From Streptomyces venezuelae ATCC 10712 (GTDB lineage Bacteria > Actinomycetota > Actinomycetes > Streptomycetales > Streptomycetaceae), in contig NZ_CP029197.1 of NCBI RefSeq assembly GCF_008639165.1, positions 248,001 through 312,000 of the forward strand: a stretch of DNA of 64,000 bases, given 5' to 3'. This document shows positions 15,010 through 22,051 of this stretch, piece after piece. Within the stretch, counting starts at the first letter, position 1. Every line of letters begins with the position of its first letter. The notes under the pieces are model-generated. The model saw nothing but the letters and a program-made list of their open reading frames with translations. It was not told the origin of the DNA and did no database searches. The position numbers and the translations under genes were made by a program.

Positions 15010-16226
15010 CTAGTCACGACGGCCCCCTGCCCCCGGGGCAGCAATACCGGCGTCGCGAGCAGCAGGACACCCGCCAGGCCGATCGCCGCCCGGGGCCCGA
15101 CGAAGGAGGCGAGCAGCCCCCACAACGCGGTCAGACCCGCCACGGAGGCCTTGGCGGAGACGGACCAGGCCGTCAGGGTGCGGGCGACCCGGTCGTTCGC
15201 CGTCAGGTCCAGGCGGTGGGCCGCGAGCACCGGACTGAACACCGCCGCGCAGGTGATCAGCGCGAACTCGACCCCCATGACCAGCAGCAGCCCCGTCGTC
15301 CCCGGGTGGACGAGGACCAGCCCGACGGGCCAGCAGACCCGCAGCACCCCCGAGGTGAGCAGCACCCGGTGCCTGCCGTACCGCGCGACGAGCGGCCGGG
15401 CCAGCCGGGAGCCGAGCAGCCCGCCCAGGCAGGGCACGGCGAACGCGAGACCGTACTGCCAGGGGGCGAAACCGAGCGGCCCCAGCATCAGGACGGCGAG
15501 GAGCGGCGCCGTCGCCATGATGAGTCCGTTGACGAGGACGCCGTTCAGGAAGAGCGGCCGCAGCACGGGGTGGGCGAGGATGTGCCGCCACCCTTCGAGG
15601 ACGTCGCCGATCCCCATCCGCGCGCTCGGTCCGCGGGCGGGCGGGGGTTCAGGAGCCCGGATCGCGCGAATGCCGGCCGCCGAGAGCAGATAGCTCGCGG
15701 AGTCGACCGCCACCGTCGCGACCGGGCCGAGCAGCGCGACCAGACCGCTCCCGAGCGGTGGTCCGAGCACGGTGGCCGTCCAGAGCGTGGACTCGAACCT
15801 CGCCTGGGCGACGAGCCGCTCCTCGGGGCCGAGGAGCGCCTTCAGACAGGCGCCCGAAGCCGCGCCGAAGGTGATGTCCGCCGTGGCGACGACCGCCGAG
15901 ACGACCAGGAGCTGGGTGAAGCCGAGCCGGTCGAACGCGTACGCGGCGGCGATGCTGAGCATCGCGCCGCAGCGCACGAGGTCCATGGCGACCATCACCG
16001 GCCGCTTGCGCCGGAACTCCACCCAGGGGCCGAGCGGCAGCGCGACCGCCGCGCCCACGGCCGCCCCCACGGCGGCGAGGGCGGCCACGGCGGTGGTGCC
16101 CTCGTGCAGCACGGTGACGGCGATCAGCGGGAAGGCGTTGAAGGCGACCCAGGTGCCGAGCGTGCTCGCGGTGTAGGCCCCCCACAGCCACCCGAAATCC
16201 CGCCCGAGGGACGTCCCGCCCGCCAT
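14982..16226 (-). CDS. MFS exporter (EntS/MFS_3-like)
   Basis: The 414-aa protein has about 12 membrane helices. Its start, Asp-Phe-Gly-Trp-Leu-Trp-Gly-Ala-Tyr-Thr, and the Phe-Arg-Arg-Lys-Arg-Pro loop after helix 2 are typical of the enterobactin-exporter-like MFS_3 family, which exports siderophores, macrolides and other natural products in Streptomyces. The last ~9 residues (Arg-Glu-Ser-Ser-Cys-Pro-Gly-Lys-Gly) are encoded inside a tandem repeat, so the exact C-terminus may have been altered by duplication. No regulator is adjacent on the same strand; the double-domain MerR gene ends 184 bp upstream of its start. Confidence 0.85.
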   Translation of the reverse strand: MAGGTSLGRDFGWLWGAYTASTLGTWVAFNAFPLIAVTVLHEGTTAVAALAAVGAAVGAAVALPLGPWVEFRRKRPVMVAMDLVRCGAMLSIAAAYAFDRLGFTQLLVVSAVVATADITFGAASGACLKALLGPEERLVAQARFESTLWTATVLGPPLGSGLVALLGPVATVAVDSASYLLSAAGIRAIRAPEPPPARGPSARMGIGDVLEGWRHILAHPVLRPLFLNGVLVNGLIMATAPLLAVLMLGPLGFAPWQYGLAFAVPCLGGLLGSRLARPLVARYGRHRVLLTSGVLRVCWPVGLVLVHPGTTGLLLVMGVEFALITCAAVFSPVLAAHRLDLTANDRVARTLTAWSVSAKASVAGLTALWGLLASFVGPRAAIGLAGVLLLATPVLLPRGQGAVVTRESSCPGKG

Positions 16227-16329
16227 GCCCGTACCCCTCTCGCAGGCCGGCGGGAGGATCGCGCCGACCCGTCATCAAAGCCAATCGGGACGGCCGGATC
16301 AAACCGGGGGCCCGAGGGGGGCGACGTCG

Positions 16330-16401
16330 GTGGCGGCCGGAGGAGCGGCGCCGGTAGCGGCCGGAGGAGCGGCGTTGGTGACGCCCGGAGGAGCGGCATC
16401 A
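16330..16401. repeat. three-copy 24-bp minisatellite
   Basis: Three consecutive 24-bp units (16330-16353, 16354-16377, 16378-16401) share the CCGGAGGAGCGGC core, with unit 3 more diverged. They lie in the 184-bp gap between the MFS start and the MerR stop. Read on the minus strand the units would give Pro-Leu-Leu-Arg repeats, but no convincing gene is present. Confidence 0.75.
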
Positions 16402-16410
16402 GCGCGTGCC

Positions 16411-17304
16411 TCACCCCCGCGCGCGGAGGTACGCCTCCAATTCCGCGGCCCCGGCCAGCAGTGCCCGGCCCCGGGCGGTCAGCCGGCCGTGCCAGCCGGC
16501 GAGGGTGGCCGCCAGGGGCTCCAGACCGCCGGCCGCCCGGACCTGGGCGATCAGCGCGGCGATCTGCTCCAACGGGTGGCCGCCCCGCCTGAGCTGGTGG
16601 GCCAGCCGGGCGTCCCGTACGTCGGCCTCCTCGTACACGCGGTAGCCGGTCCGCGGGTCGCGGCGGGGGCGGACCAGGCCTGCGTCCTCCCAGGCGCGCA
16701 GGGTCGCGGGCCGGATGCCGAGCTGCCGCGCGAGCGGCCCGATGAACGTACCGACCGGCCCGGCGGCCGGGGCCGACCCGCCGGCCGGGGAGGGACGGAC
16801 GACCTTGGCCGACCAGACGTCTGGCGACGGCCCGACGGCCGGGACCGACTCACCGGCCGGGACCGGGCCCTCGGCAGGGACCGGCCCGGCGCCCGCAACC
16901 GTCCCCCCAGCCGCGTTCGCCCCCGCCCCCGCTTCACGTGGGCGCGCCGGCGCCGGGTCCAGGTCGCGGAGGGCGGTTTCGACGGCGCGGAGGGTCCGGC
17001 GGTCGTCCAGGAGCTGGGCGTGGCTCTCGTCGACGAGGCGGAAGGCCTCCTCGGTCGCGCCTTCGTTCACCGCCCGCATGATCGCCGTCGCCGTCGCGTG
17101 CCCGTGGCCGGGCACGAGGGCGAGGAACGCGCGCAGGGCCGCCGCGTGCAGCGGGGTGTAGCCGCGGTAGCCGTGGGGCGTGCGCGCGGCGGCCGGGAGG
17201 ATGCCGGCCTCCTCGTAGTTTCGGACCGCCTGGGTGGACAGACCGTGCTCCCGGGCCAGGTCGACCGGCCTGAGCCGCACACCGCTTTGAAGGTTTCGCC
17301 CCAT
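16411..17304 (-). CDS. double-domain MerR regulator (TioE-like)
   Basis: The 297-aa protein carries two MerR-type DNA-binding domains. The first lies at residues ~8-80 (Arg-Leu-Arg-Pro-Val-Asp-Leu-Ala-Arg, then Gln-Ala-Val-Arg-Asn-Tyr-Glu-Glu). The second, at ~190-260, has Leu-Gly-Ile-Arg-Pro-Ala-Thr-Leu-Arg-Ala-Trp-Glu and a Gly-Tyr-Arg-Val-Tyr wing. A low-complexity Pro/Ala/Gly/Val linker with repeated Val-Pro-Ala units joins them. This two-headed architecture is known from TioE-type regulators in actinomycetes. ATG 17304 has a GGGGGAACG ribosome site. It is divergent from the erythromycin-esterase homologue with 58 bp between, so it most likely controls that gene. Confidence 0.85.
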   Translation of the reverse strand: MGRNLQSGVRLRPVDLAREHGLSTQAVRNYEEAGILPAAARTPHGYRGYTPLHAAALRAFLALVPGHGHATATAIMRAVNEGATEEAFRLVDESHAQLLDDRRTLRAVETALRDLDPAPARPREAGAGANAAGGTVAGAGPVPAEGPVPAGESVPAVGPSPDVWSAKVVRPSPAGGSAPAAGPVGTFIGPLARQLGIRPATLRAWEDAGLVRPRRDPRTGYRVYEEADVRDARLAHQLRRGGHPLEQIAALIAQVRAAGGLEPLAATLAGWHGRLTARGRALLAGAAELEAYLRARG

Positions 17305-17323
17305 CGTTCCCCCGATCTCGCGC

Positions 17324-17355
17324 AAAAGTCTCAATCGAGCCTTCAACGATAGCGT
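17324..17355 (+). promoter_or_regulatory. shared control region of TioE-like regulator and esterase gene
   Basis: A TAGCGT -10-like hexamer (17350-17355) precedes the ATG at 17363 by seven bases, the geometry of a leaderless message. Upstream lies an imperfect dyad, TCTCAA (17330-17335) with TTCAACGA (17342-17349), in the stretch where a MerR protein would sit between -35 and -10. No good -35 box is seen, which fits activator dependence. Confidence 0.4.
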
Positions 17356-17362
17356 GGAAGGC

Positions 17363-18565
17363 ATGACGACCGACATCAAAGAGACCGTCCATGCCGTCGA
17401 GGCCGCGTCCGTCCTGCGGCTCCTCCCGGCCCGCCCCCGCGTGCTCGCCCTGGGCGAGCCGACCCACGGCGAGGACCAGCTCCTCCGCATGCGCAACGCC
17501 CTCTTCCGGCAGCTCGTCGAGCAGGAGGGCTACCGGACGATCGCGCTGGAGACCGACTGCCTGGCGGGCCGGCTCGTGGACGACCACGTCACGTCGGGCA
17601 CCGGGACACTCGACGAGGTCATGGAGCGCGGATTCAGTCATGAGTGGGGCGCGTTCGCGGGCAACCGCGAGCTCGTGCGGTGGATGCGCGCGTACAACGA
17701 GGGCCGGCCGGAGTCCGAGCGCGTCCGGTTCGCCGGGTTCGACGGCCCCCTGGAGATCACCGCGGCCGCGAGCCCCCGGGAGGCGCTCGTCGCCCTGCAC
17801 GGCTACCTCGCGGCCCGGGTCGACGCCGAGCTGCTCCCCTGTGCCACGGACACGCTCGACCGGCTGCTGGGTGCCGAGGACCGGTGGACCGAGCCCGCCG
17901 CGATGATGGACCCGGCCCGGTCCGTGGGGCGTTCGGCGGAGGCCGACCGGCTGCGGCTGCTCGCCGACGACCTGGTGGCGTTGCTGGACGCGCAGACCCC
18001 GCACCTGCTGGCGACGTCCTCGCGGGAGGAGTGGGACCGGGCGCGGCTCCACGGGCGTACGGCGACCGGTCTGCTGCGCTACCACCATGCGATGGCCGAC
18101 CCCTCGGAGACGCGGATGACCCGTCTGTGCGCGCTGCGGGACCTGATGATGGCCGAGAACCTCCTCGCGCTGGCCGCGCGCGGCCCGGTCCTCGTCCACG
18201 CCCAGAACTCCCATCTCCAGCGGGTGAAGAGCTCGATGCAGATGTGGCAGGGACGGGTCGAGTGGTGGAGCGCGGGTGCGCTGGTGAGCGCCCGGCTCGG
18301 CGAGGAGTACGCCTTCGTGGCCACGGCCCTCGGCACGATCCCGCACCAGGGGGTGGACACACCGCCGCCCGGCACCGTCGAGGGGCTGCTGTACGGGCTC
18401 CCGGAGGACACCTCCCTCGTCGACGCCCCGCGCCTCGCCACCACCCTGGGGGACCCCCTCCCGGCACCGCGCGTGTCCCCATGGTTCGGCTACGCCCCCC
18501 TGGACCCGACCCACTTGGCGACCATCGACGGCCTGGTGTTCGTGAAGGACGTCCGGCGGGACTAG
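17363..18565 (+). CDS. erythromycin esterase-family protein
   Basis: The 400-aa protein has the hallmarks of the EreA/succinoglycan-biosynthesis esterase family: GEPTHGEDQL (catalytic-region His near residue 33), Ala-Leu-Glu-Thr-Asp, Gly-Phe-Asp-Gly, and a His-Ala-Gln-Asn-Ser-His segment near 289. True Ere enzymes hydrolyse the macrolactone of erythromycin with a histidine-centred mechanism. Chromosomal homologues in Streptomyces mostly have unproven substrates. There is no signal peptide. GTG 17354 is in frame, but ATG 17363 fits a leaderless start. Control by the divergent two-headed MerR protein is likely. Confidence 0.85.
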   Translation: MTTDIKETVHAVEAASVLRLLPARPRVLALGEPTHGEDQLLRMRNALFRQLVEQEGYRTIALETDCLAGRLVDDHVTSGTGTLDEVMERGFSHEWGAFAGNRELVRWMRAYNEGRPESERVRFAGFDGPLEITAAASPREALVALHGYLAARVDAELLPCATDTLDRLLGAEDRWTEPAAMMDPARSVGRSAEADRLRLLADDLVALLDAQTPHLLATSSREEWDRARLHGRTATGLLRYHHAMADPSETRMTRLCALRDLMMAENLLALAARGPVLVHAQNSHLQRVKSSMQMWQGRVEWWSAGALVSARLGEEYAFVATALGTIPHQGVDTPPPGTVEGLLYGLPEDTSLVDAPRLATTLGDPLPAPRVSPWFGYAPLDPTHLATIDGLVFVKDVRRD

Positions 18566-18596
18566 GGAGTGTCACTCCCCCCGCGGGGTGCTGGTC

Positions 18597-18620
18597 GGCG
18601 CGGCCGAGTGCGGCCGCGCC
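18597..18620. terminator. hairpin terminator after the esterase-family gene
   Basis: A 10-bp perfect stem, GGCGCGGCCG with CGGCCGCGCC, closes an AGTG loop between two convergent genes (stops at 18565 and 18660). Confidence 0.7.
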
Positions 18621-18659
18621 ATCCCGTGGCGGCGAGCGCCGCTTCCCGGGGAGGGGCGG

Positions 18660-19511
18660 TCACGTCCCCGAGGGGTGTGGTTGTTCCGGAGGGACCGAGC
18701 TTTCGGCGGTCGCCATCCACTGGTCCAGGTCCGCCTGGGTGAACTCCGTCCACGGGGGGATCTCGGGGAGTCGGCGGAGGAGGTCGTAGGCCTCGGGGAT
18801 GTGGGGGCCGCGGAGTACGGGGCAGTGGCAGCCGGCGACGACCTCGGCGTTCAGGTGCTGGAAGTCGCTGACGACCGCCCCGAACTTCTGGGGGTCCAGC
18901 AGGGCGACCCAGGGGGAGACGAGTCTGCCGCCGAAGAACTGGCCGTCGCGGAACTCGTCCGGCGACAGCGCCGCCGTTTCGGGCATGGGCGCCGGCACGT
19001 TCGTGGCGAAGGTGTCGACCGACCACAGGACGCTGGTCTTCGCGTCGAAGAGGGCGCGGGTCGTGGGGTTGTCGTACAGCGGCGGCCGCTTGGCGACCAG
19101 GGTGCGGTCACCCGCGTCGATCGTGTCGCCGTCGGTCATGAAGCGGCAGCGGTTGACGGGGGTCTCCCACTCCTCCGCCATGCGGCCGATGGAGAACCAC
19201 GTCGTCAGCAGGGTCGCGTTCGGGCATTCGGCGAGGACCGCGAGGAGGTTGCCCGCGTGGTCGCGGTCGTCGTGGGTGAGGAAGATCCACCGTACGTCGA
19301 GCGGGTCCACGACGGACCAGGCCGCCTCCAGCCACTGGGAGCGCACCGCTGGCGCCCCGGTGTCCACGAGGACGGGTTCGGTTCCCCGGATCACCATCGA
19401 GTTCATCGGGAAGTGGCCGACCGGCGGGGCCTCCAGGGCCCACGGGATGACGAACGTCTCCTCGGCGATCTTGTACGGCTGCAGAAGGCTGAAACTCTCG
19501 GTGGTCGTCAT
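18660..19511 (-). CDS. MBL-fold metallo-hydrolase (ODP-like)
   Basis: The 283-aa protein has a metallo-beta-lactamase fold with the metal site THDDRDHAGN near residue 80. The usual HxHxDH is therefore HxDxDH, as in the oxygen-binding di-iron (ODP/flavodiiron-like) branch that has an acidic residue in place of the second His. Later ligands are Asp in Leu-Trp-Ser-Val-Asp-Thr-Phe and His in Ala-Gly-Cys-His-Cys-Pro. No flavodoxin domain is attached. Start ATG 19511 has GGGGAGAG upstream. Function may be an O2/NO-responsive or plain hydrolase activity; the substrate is unknown. Confidence 0.8.
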   Translation of the reverse strand: MTTTESFSLLQPYKIAEETFVIPWALEAPPVGHFPMNSMVIRGTEPVLVDTGAPAVRSQWLEAAWSVVDPLDVRWIFLTHDDRDHAGNLLAVLAECPNATLLTTWFSIGRMAEEWETPVNRCRFMTDGDTIDAGDRTLVAKRPPLYDNPTTRALFDAKTSVLWSVDTFATNVPAPMPETAALSPDEFRDGQFFGGRLVSPWVALLDPQKFGAVVSDFQHLNAEVVAGCHCPVLRGPHIPEAYDLLRRLPEIPPWTEFTQADLDQWMATAESSVPPEQPHPSGT

Positions 19512-19712
19512 CGCTGCTCTCCCCGGAGCGGAGTCGCCGGAACGGTGGGGCGGGCGGGAGCCGAGGGGCCCTCGCGGAGGGTCCGGCCGGAGAGCCCCCG
19601 GCCCGAGGGGCCCGGACGCCGTCGCCTCTGCGGGCCTGCCGCGGGGGCGGTGCCGCCCGTCCTAGACTCGGACCGCCCCGGTCGGCGGGCAGGTCAAGGG
19701 GGATGGCGGCGG

Positions 19713-20084
19713 GTGCTGAAGTGGGATGTCGGTGCGGTGGTGGGGGTGTCTCTCTTCGCCCTCGTCGCTGTCGGGTTGATGACGGCCGGCACGGTCTGGA
19801 AGGGGCGGGCGGCGCGGCCGTTCGCCGCCAAACGGGCCCGGCGGATGGCGCAGCGGGAGTACGACCGGCACCTTCAGCGGGCTGCCGACCAGGTGATCGC
19901 TGCGGCCCGCCGGGCCGCCGACGAGGGCGAACCGGCGATCGTGACCGTCGAGGCCGTGGTGCGGATGGCCCGGGAGCGGTACGGCTACGCCGAGGTGGAG
20001 CGACAGCACGCGGCGGCGGCGCTGCGCCGCCGGTACGAGCACGCGCGGTGCGCGGTCGACTGCGTCACCGACGCGTACGGCTGA
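19713..20084 (+). CDS. small membrane-anchored protein, unknown
   Basis: The 123-aa protein starts at GTG 19713, some distance from an AAGGGGG ribosome site, and has an N-terminal membrane helix (about residues 7-27). A basic, helical cytoplasmic part follows, rich in Arg, Ala and Glu (Tyr-Asp-Arg-His-Leu-Gln-Arg-Ala-Ala), with two Cys near the C-terminus. No family recognised. The codon pattern is strongly G/C in third positions, supporting a real gene. It ends 30 bp before a convergent cupin gene with no clear hairpin between them. Confidence 0.6.
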   Translation: MLKWDVGAVVGVSLFALVAVGLMTAGTVWKGRAARPFAAKRARRMAQREYDRHLQRAADQVIAAARRAADEGEPAIVTVEAVVRMARERYGYAEVERQHAAAALRRRYEHARCAVDCVTDAYG

Positions 20085-20114
20085 GCTGAACTCCCCCTCG
20101 GGCACGGACGTTCC

Positions 20115-20483
20115 TCAGGAGGACCGCTTCGCGTAGTCGCTGAAGCCCGTCCAGTCGACGGCCATGCAGGGCTCGTCGCCGAGGACCCAGGCGTCGTGGC
20201 CGGGCTGGACCTCCATGTAGTCGCCGGCTCCGTACTCCGTCGACTCACCGTCGTCCATGACGACCTTCATGCGGCCGCTGACGATGTATCCGACATGGGA
20301 GGCCATACAGCTGTCGGTGCCCGCGATCGGCTTGACGTGCTTGGACCACTGCCAGCCGGGTTCGAAGACGGCGCGGCCGACCGCTCCGCGTTCCCCGTTG
20401 ACCAGATCGAGCCTGCCCTTGCCGTCTTCGAAGGGACGGGTCTCGTCCGCTGCGTCGAAGTTCTTCTTGACGATGCCGGCCAT
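20115..20483 (-). CDS. cupin-domain protein
   Basis: The ~122-aa protein is a single cupin barrel. It shows Trp-Ser-Lys-His-Val-Lys-Pro, His-Val-Gly-Tyr-Ile-Val-Ser-Gly and Gly-Ala-Gly-Asp-Tyr-Met-Glu-Val-Gln-Pro-Gly-His-Asp-Ala, the two conserved cupin motifs with possible metal-binding His residues. Two ATG codons are adjacent (20486 and 20483); the second has the better seven-base spacing from GGGAG. No partner gene is evident. Roughly 290 bp upstream (20487-20778) contain no gene. That stretch is relatively AT-rich and likely holds promoters for this gene and for the SPW gene. Confidence 0.8.
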   Translation of the reverse strand: MAGIVKKNFDAADETRPFEDGKGRLDLVNGERGAVGRAVFEPGWQWSKHVKPIAGTDSCMASHVGYIVSGRMKVVMDDGESTEYGAGDYMEVQPGHDAWVLGDEPCMAVDWTGFSDYAKRSS

Positions 20484-20778
20484 CATCCGCTCCCGGCGCT
20501 GGAGAAGGGGGTCCCCGAGTCCACTTCCAGGCTACGCCGGGATGCCGTCGGCCACCCTCCGCGGACCGATCCGAACGGGCCGGGTCGCTTTTACCTGGAC
20601 ATTTACTGAACGATGATCGGCATTTGGTGGTTCCACGCATATCCACGGCCCGAATTCTGTGGACATCCCTTATCGGACAGACCTACACATAAAGGCCAGA
20701 TAAGAGCACAATGAAGCAGCGACGATATTCGTCGCAAGTGCGGTCAGACGTGCATGACGCCAGAAGGAGGCGAGTCGT

Positions 20779-21216
20779 ATGGCCGACGTCTCTCACCGTC
20801 CTGGTGATATCGCAGGACACCCCGATGCACCGGAAATGCGGGACCGATATGCCCGTATGCTCCAGACCAGGGGTGTCGCGGCGGTCTAGGAGCTCGTGAT
20901 CCTCGCCGGTATCTACGCCGCGATCTCCGCGTGGACGGTCCACTTCTCCGCCACCCAGCCGGCGCTCGCCATCAGCAACCTGGTCGTCGGCATCGCCCTC
21001 GCGGTCCTCGGCCTGTGTATGTCGATGGTTCCCGAGCGGTCCCAGGACCTCAACTTCGTGGTCCTGCTGATGGGCGCGTGGCTGATCATCGCCCCGTGGG
21101 TGGTCGGACAGAGCCCCGACACCGGCACCATCCTCAGCAACGTCATCACCGGCGCGTGCGTCTGCCTGTTCTCCCTCACGGCCGGCGGACTGCTCATGAC
21201 CAAGAGAAGGACGTGA
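20779..21216 (+). pseudogene. SPW-repeat membrane protein gene interrupted by an in-frame amber codon
   Basis: An AGAAGGAGG ribosome site precedes ATG 20779, and 36 codons follow with the conserved start of Streptomyces SPW-repeat proteins (Ala-Asp-Val-Ser-His ... Glu-Met-Arg-Asp-Arg-Tyr-Ala-Arg-Met-Leu). A TAG (20887-20889) then sits where family members, as I recall them, continue Val-Asp-Gly-x-x. The same frame runs on to TGA 21216 with four membrane helices and the two degenerate repeats Ile-Ser-Ala-Trp and Ile-Ala-Pro-Trp. The TAG is embedded in TAGGAGctcGTG, so a Shine-Dalgarno-like AGGAG and GTG 20896 could restart translation and make a 106-aa C-terminal protein. It is either a pseudogene, a split gene with coupled reinitiation, or a sequence error. 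Confidence 0.75.
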
Positions 21217-21234
21217 CGTTCTGATCCTCTCCCG

Positions 21235-21272
21235 GAACGGCGGCCCCTCCCACCCCGGAGGTGCCGCCGTTC
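21235..21272 (+). terminator. terminator after the SPW gene
   Basis: The 10-bp arms GAACGGCGGC and GCCGCCGTTC are perfect, with a GC-rich inner loop that can pair further (CCTC with GAGG). The structure lies 18 bp after the stop codon. Confidence 0.75.
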
Positions 21273-21312
21273 ACTGTTTCCCACGGCGGAACGGCCACTG
21301 CCCGGTAACGAA

Positions 21313-21342
21313 TTGACCCACGCGGTTTGAGCCACCTAAGTT
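21313..21342 (+). promoter_or_regulatory. sigma-70-like promoter for the DUF805 gene
   Basis: A TTGACC -35 box (21313-21318) and a TAAGTT -10 box (21337-21342) are spaced by 18 bp, close to the vegetative sigma consensus. They predict a ~60-base leader before GTG 21407. Confidence 0.6.
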
Positions 21343-21406
21343 CTGCGTAAAGCTTGCTCCACAGGGACAGGCTCCCGCTCGCATACCCAGTCCTTGGGGG
21401 GACAAA

Positions 21407-21760
21407 GTGAACTGGTACCTCGAAGTCCTGAAGAAGTACGTCGTCTTCAACGGCCGGGCCCGCCGCAAGGAATTCTGGATGTTCGAGCTGATCAACGTGA
21501 TCATTTCGATCGTCCTCACCGTCGTCGACCTGTCGCTCGACATGCAGCTGCTGAGCACGATCTACTCGCTCGGCATCTTCCTGCCGTCCCTCGCGGTGAC
21601 GGTCCGCCGCCTCCACGACACCGGCCGCTCGGGCTGGTGGGTCCTCATCGGCCTGGTCCCGCTCGTCGGCTTCATCGTGCTCCTGATCTTCGCCTGCACC
21701 GAGGGCGACCAGCACGAGAACGAGCACGGCCCGAACCCCAAGCTGGCCCCGGCCTACTGA
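21407..21760 (+). CDS. DUF805 membrane protein
   Basis: The 117-aa protein has the DUF805 start (Trp-Tyr-Leu-Glu-Val-Leu-Lys-Lys-Tyr, then Phe-Asn-Gly-Arg-Ala-Arg-Arg-Lys-Glu-Phe-Trp), three to four membrane helices, and the conserved RRLHDTGRSGWW motif near residue 67. This is standard length for the family, which is widespread but of unknown function. The GTG 21407 start follows GGGGGG. The gene has its own promoter and terminator, so it is probably monocistronic. Confidence 0.9.
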   Translation: MNWYLEVLKKYVVFNGRARRKEFWMFELINVIISIVLTVVDLSLDMQLLSTIYSLGIFLPSLAVTVRRLHDTGRSGWWVLIGLVPLVGFIVLLIFACTEGDQHENEHGPNPKLAPAY

Positions 21761-21761
21761 C

Positions 21762-21860
21762 GGTCCCGGCCGTCCCCACGGTCCCGGCCGTCCCCACGGC
21801 CCCGCCTGTCCCAGGGACCGTCCGCCTGACCCAGGCACCGTCCGCCTGACCCAGGCACCG
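21762..21860. repeat. two short tandem repeats after the DUF805 gene
   Basis: An 18-bp unit (GGTCCCGGCCGTCCCCAC) occurs twice (21762-21797). After a degenerate spacer, a 20-bp unit (TCCGCCTGACCCAGGCACCG) occurs twice exactly (21821-21860). They lie between the stop codon and the terminator, in untranslated sequence. Confidence 0.8.
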
Positions 21861-21872
21861 TTCGCGCACGCG

Positions 21873-21900
21873 GCCCCCGGAAGGAATCCCTTCCGGGGGC
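21873..21900 (+). terminator. strong terminator downstream of DUF805
   Basis: A perfect 12-bp stem, GCCCCCGGAAGG with CCTTCCGGGGGC, has a 4-nt AATC loop and is followed by TTT. Confidence 0.85.
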
Positions 21901-22051
21901 TTTCGCGTGTCCGGACCGTCCGCGACCGGCCGGCGCATAGAGCCGGTACGGCGCGTTCGCCCCGGCCGCCTTGTGCAGGATGGCGCACGACCTGCCTCCC
22001 TGGCCCCGCCTAGCCTCGCCGCAACGGCACCAACGAGGGGCGGTACCACCG

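Noticed and set aside
16124..16414. A minus-strand frame reading through the 24-bp minisatellite.
   Set aside because: The product is low-complexity Pro/Leu/Arg and overlaps the MFS start; the repeats explain its openness.
20779..20889. A selenocysteine or pyrrolysine-type recoding at the SPW amber codon.
   Set aside because: Selenocysteine uses TGA rather than TAG, and nothing in the window suggests pyrrolysine machinery; reinitiation or decay explains the structure more simply.
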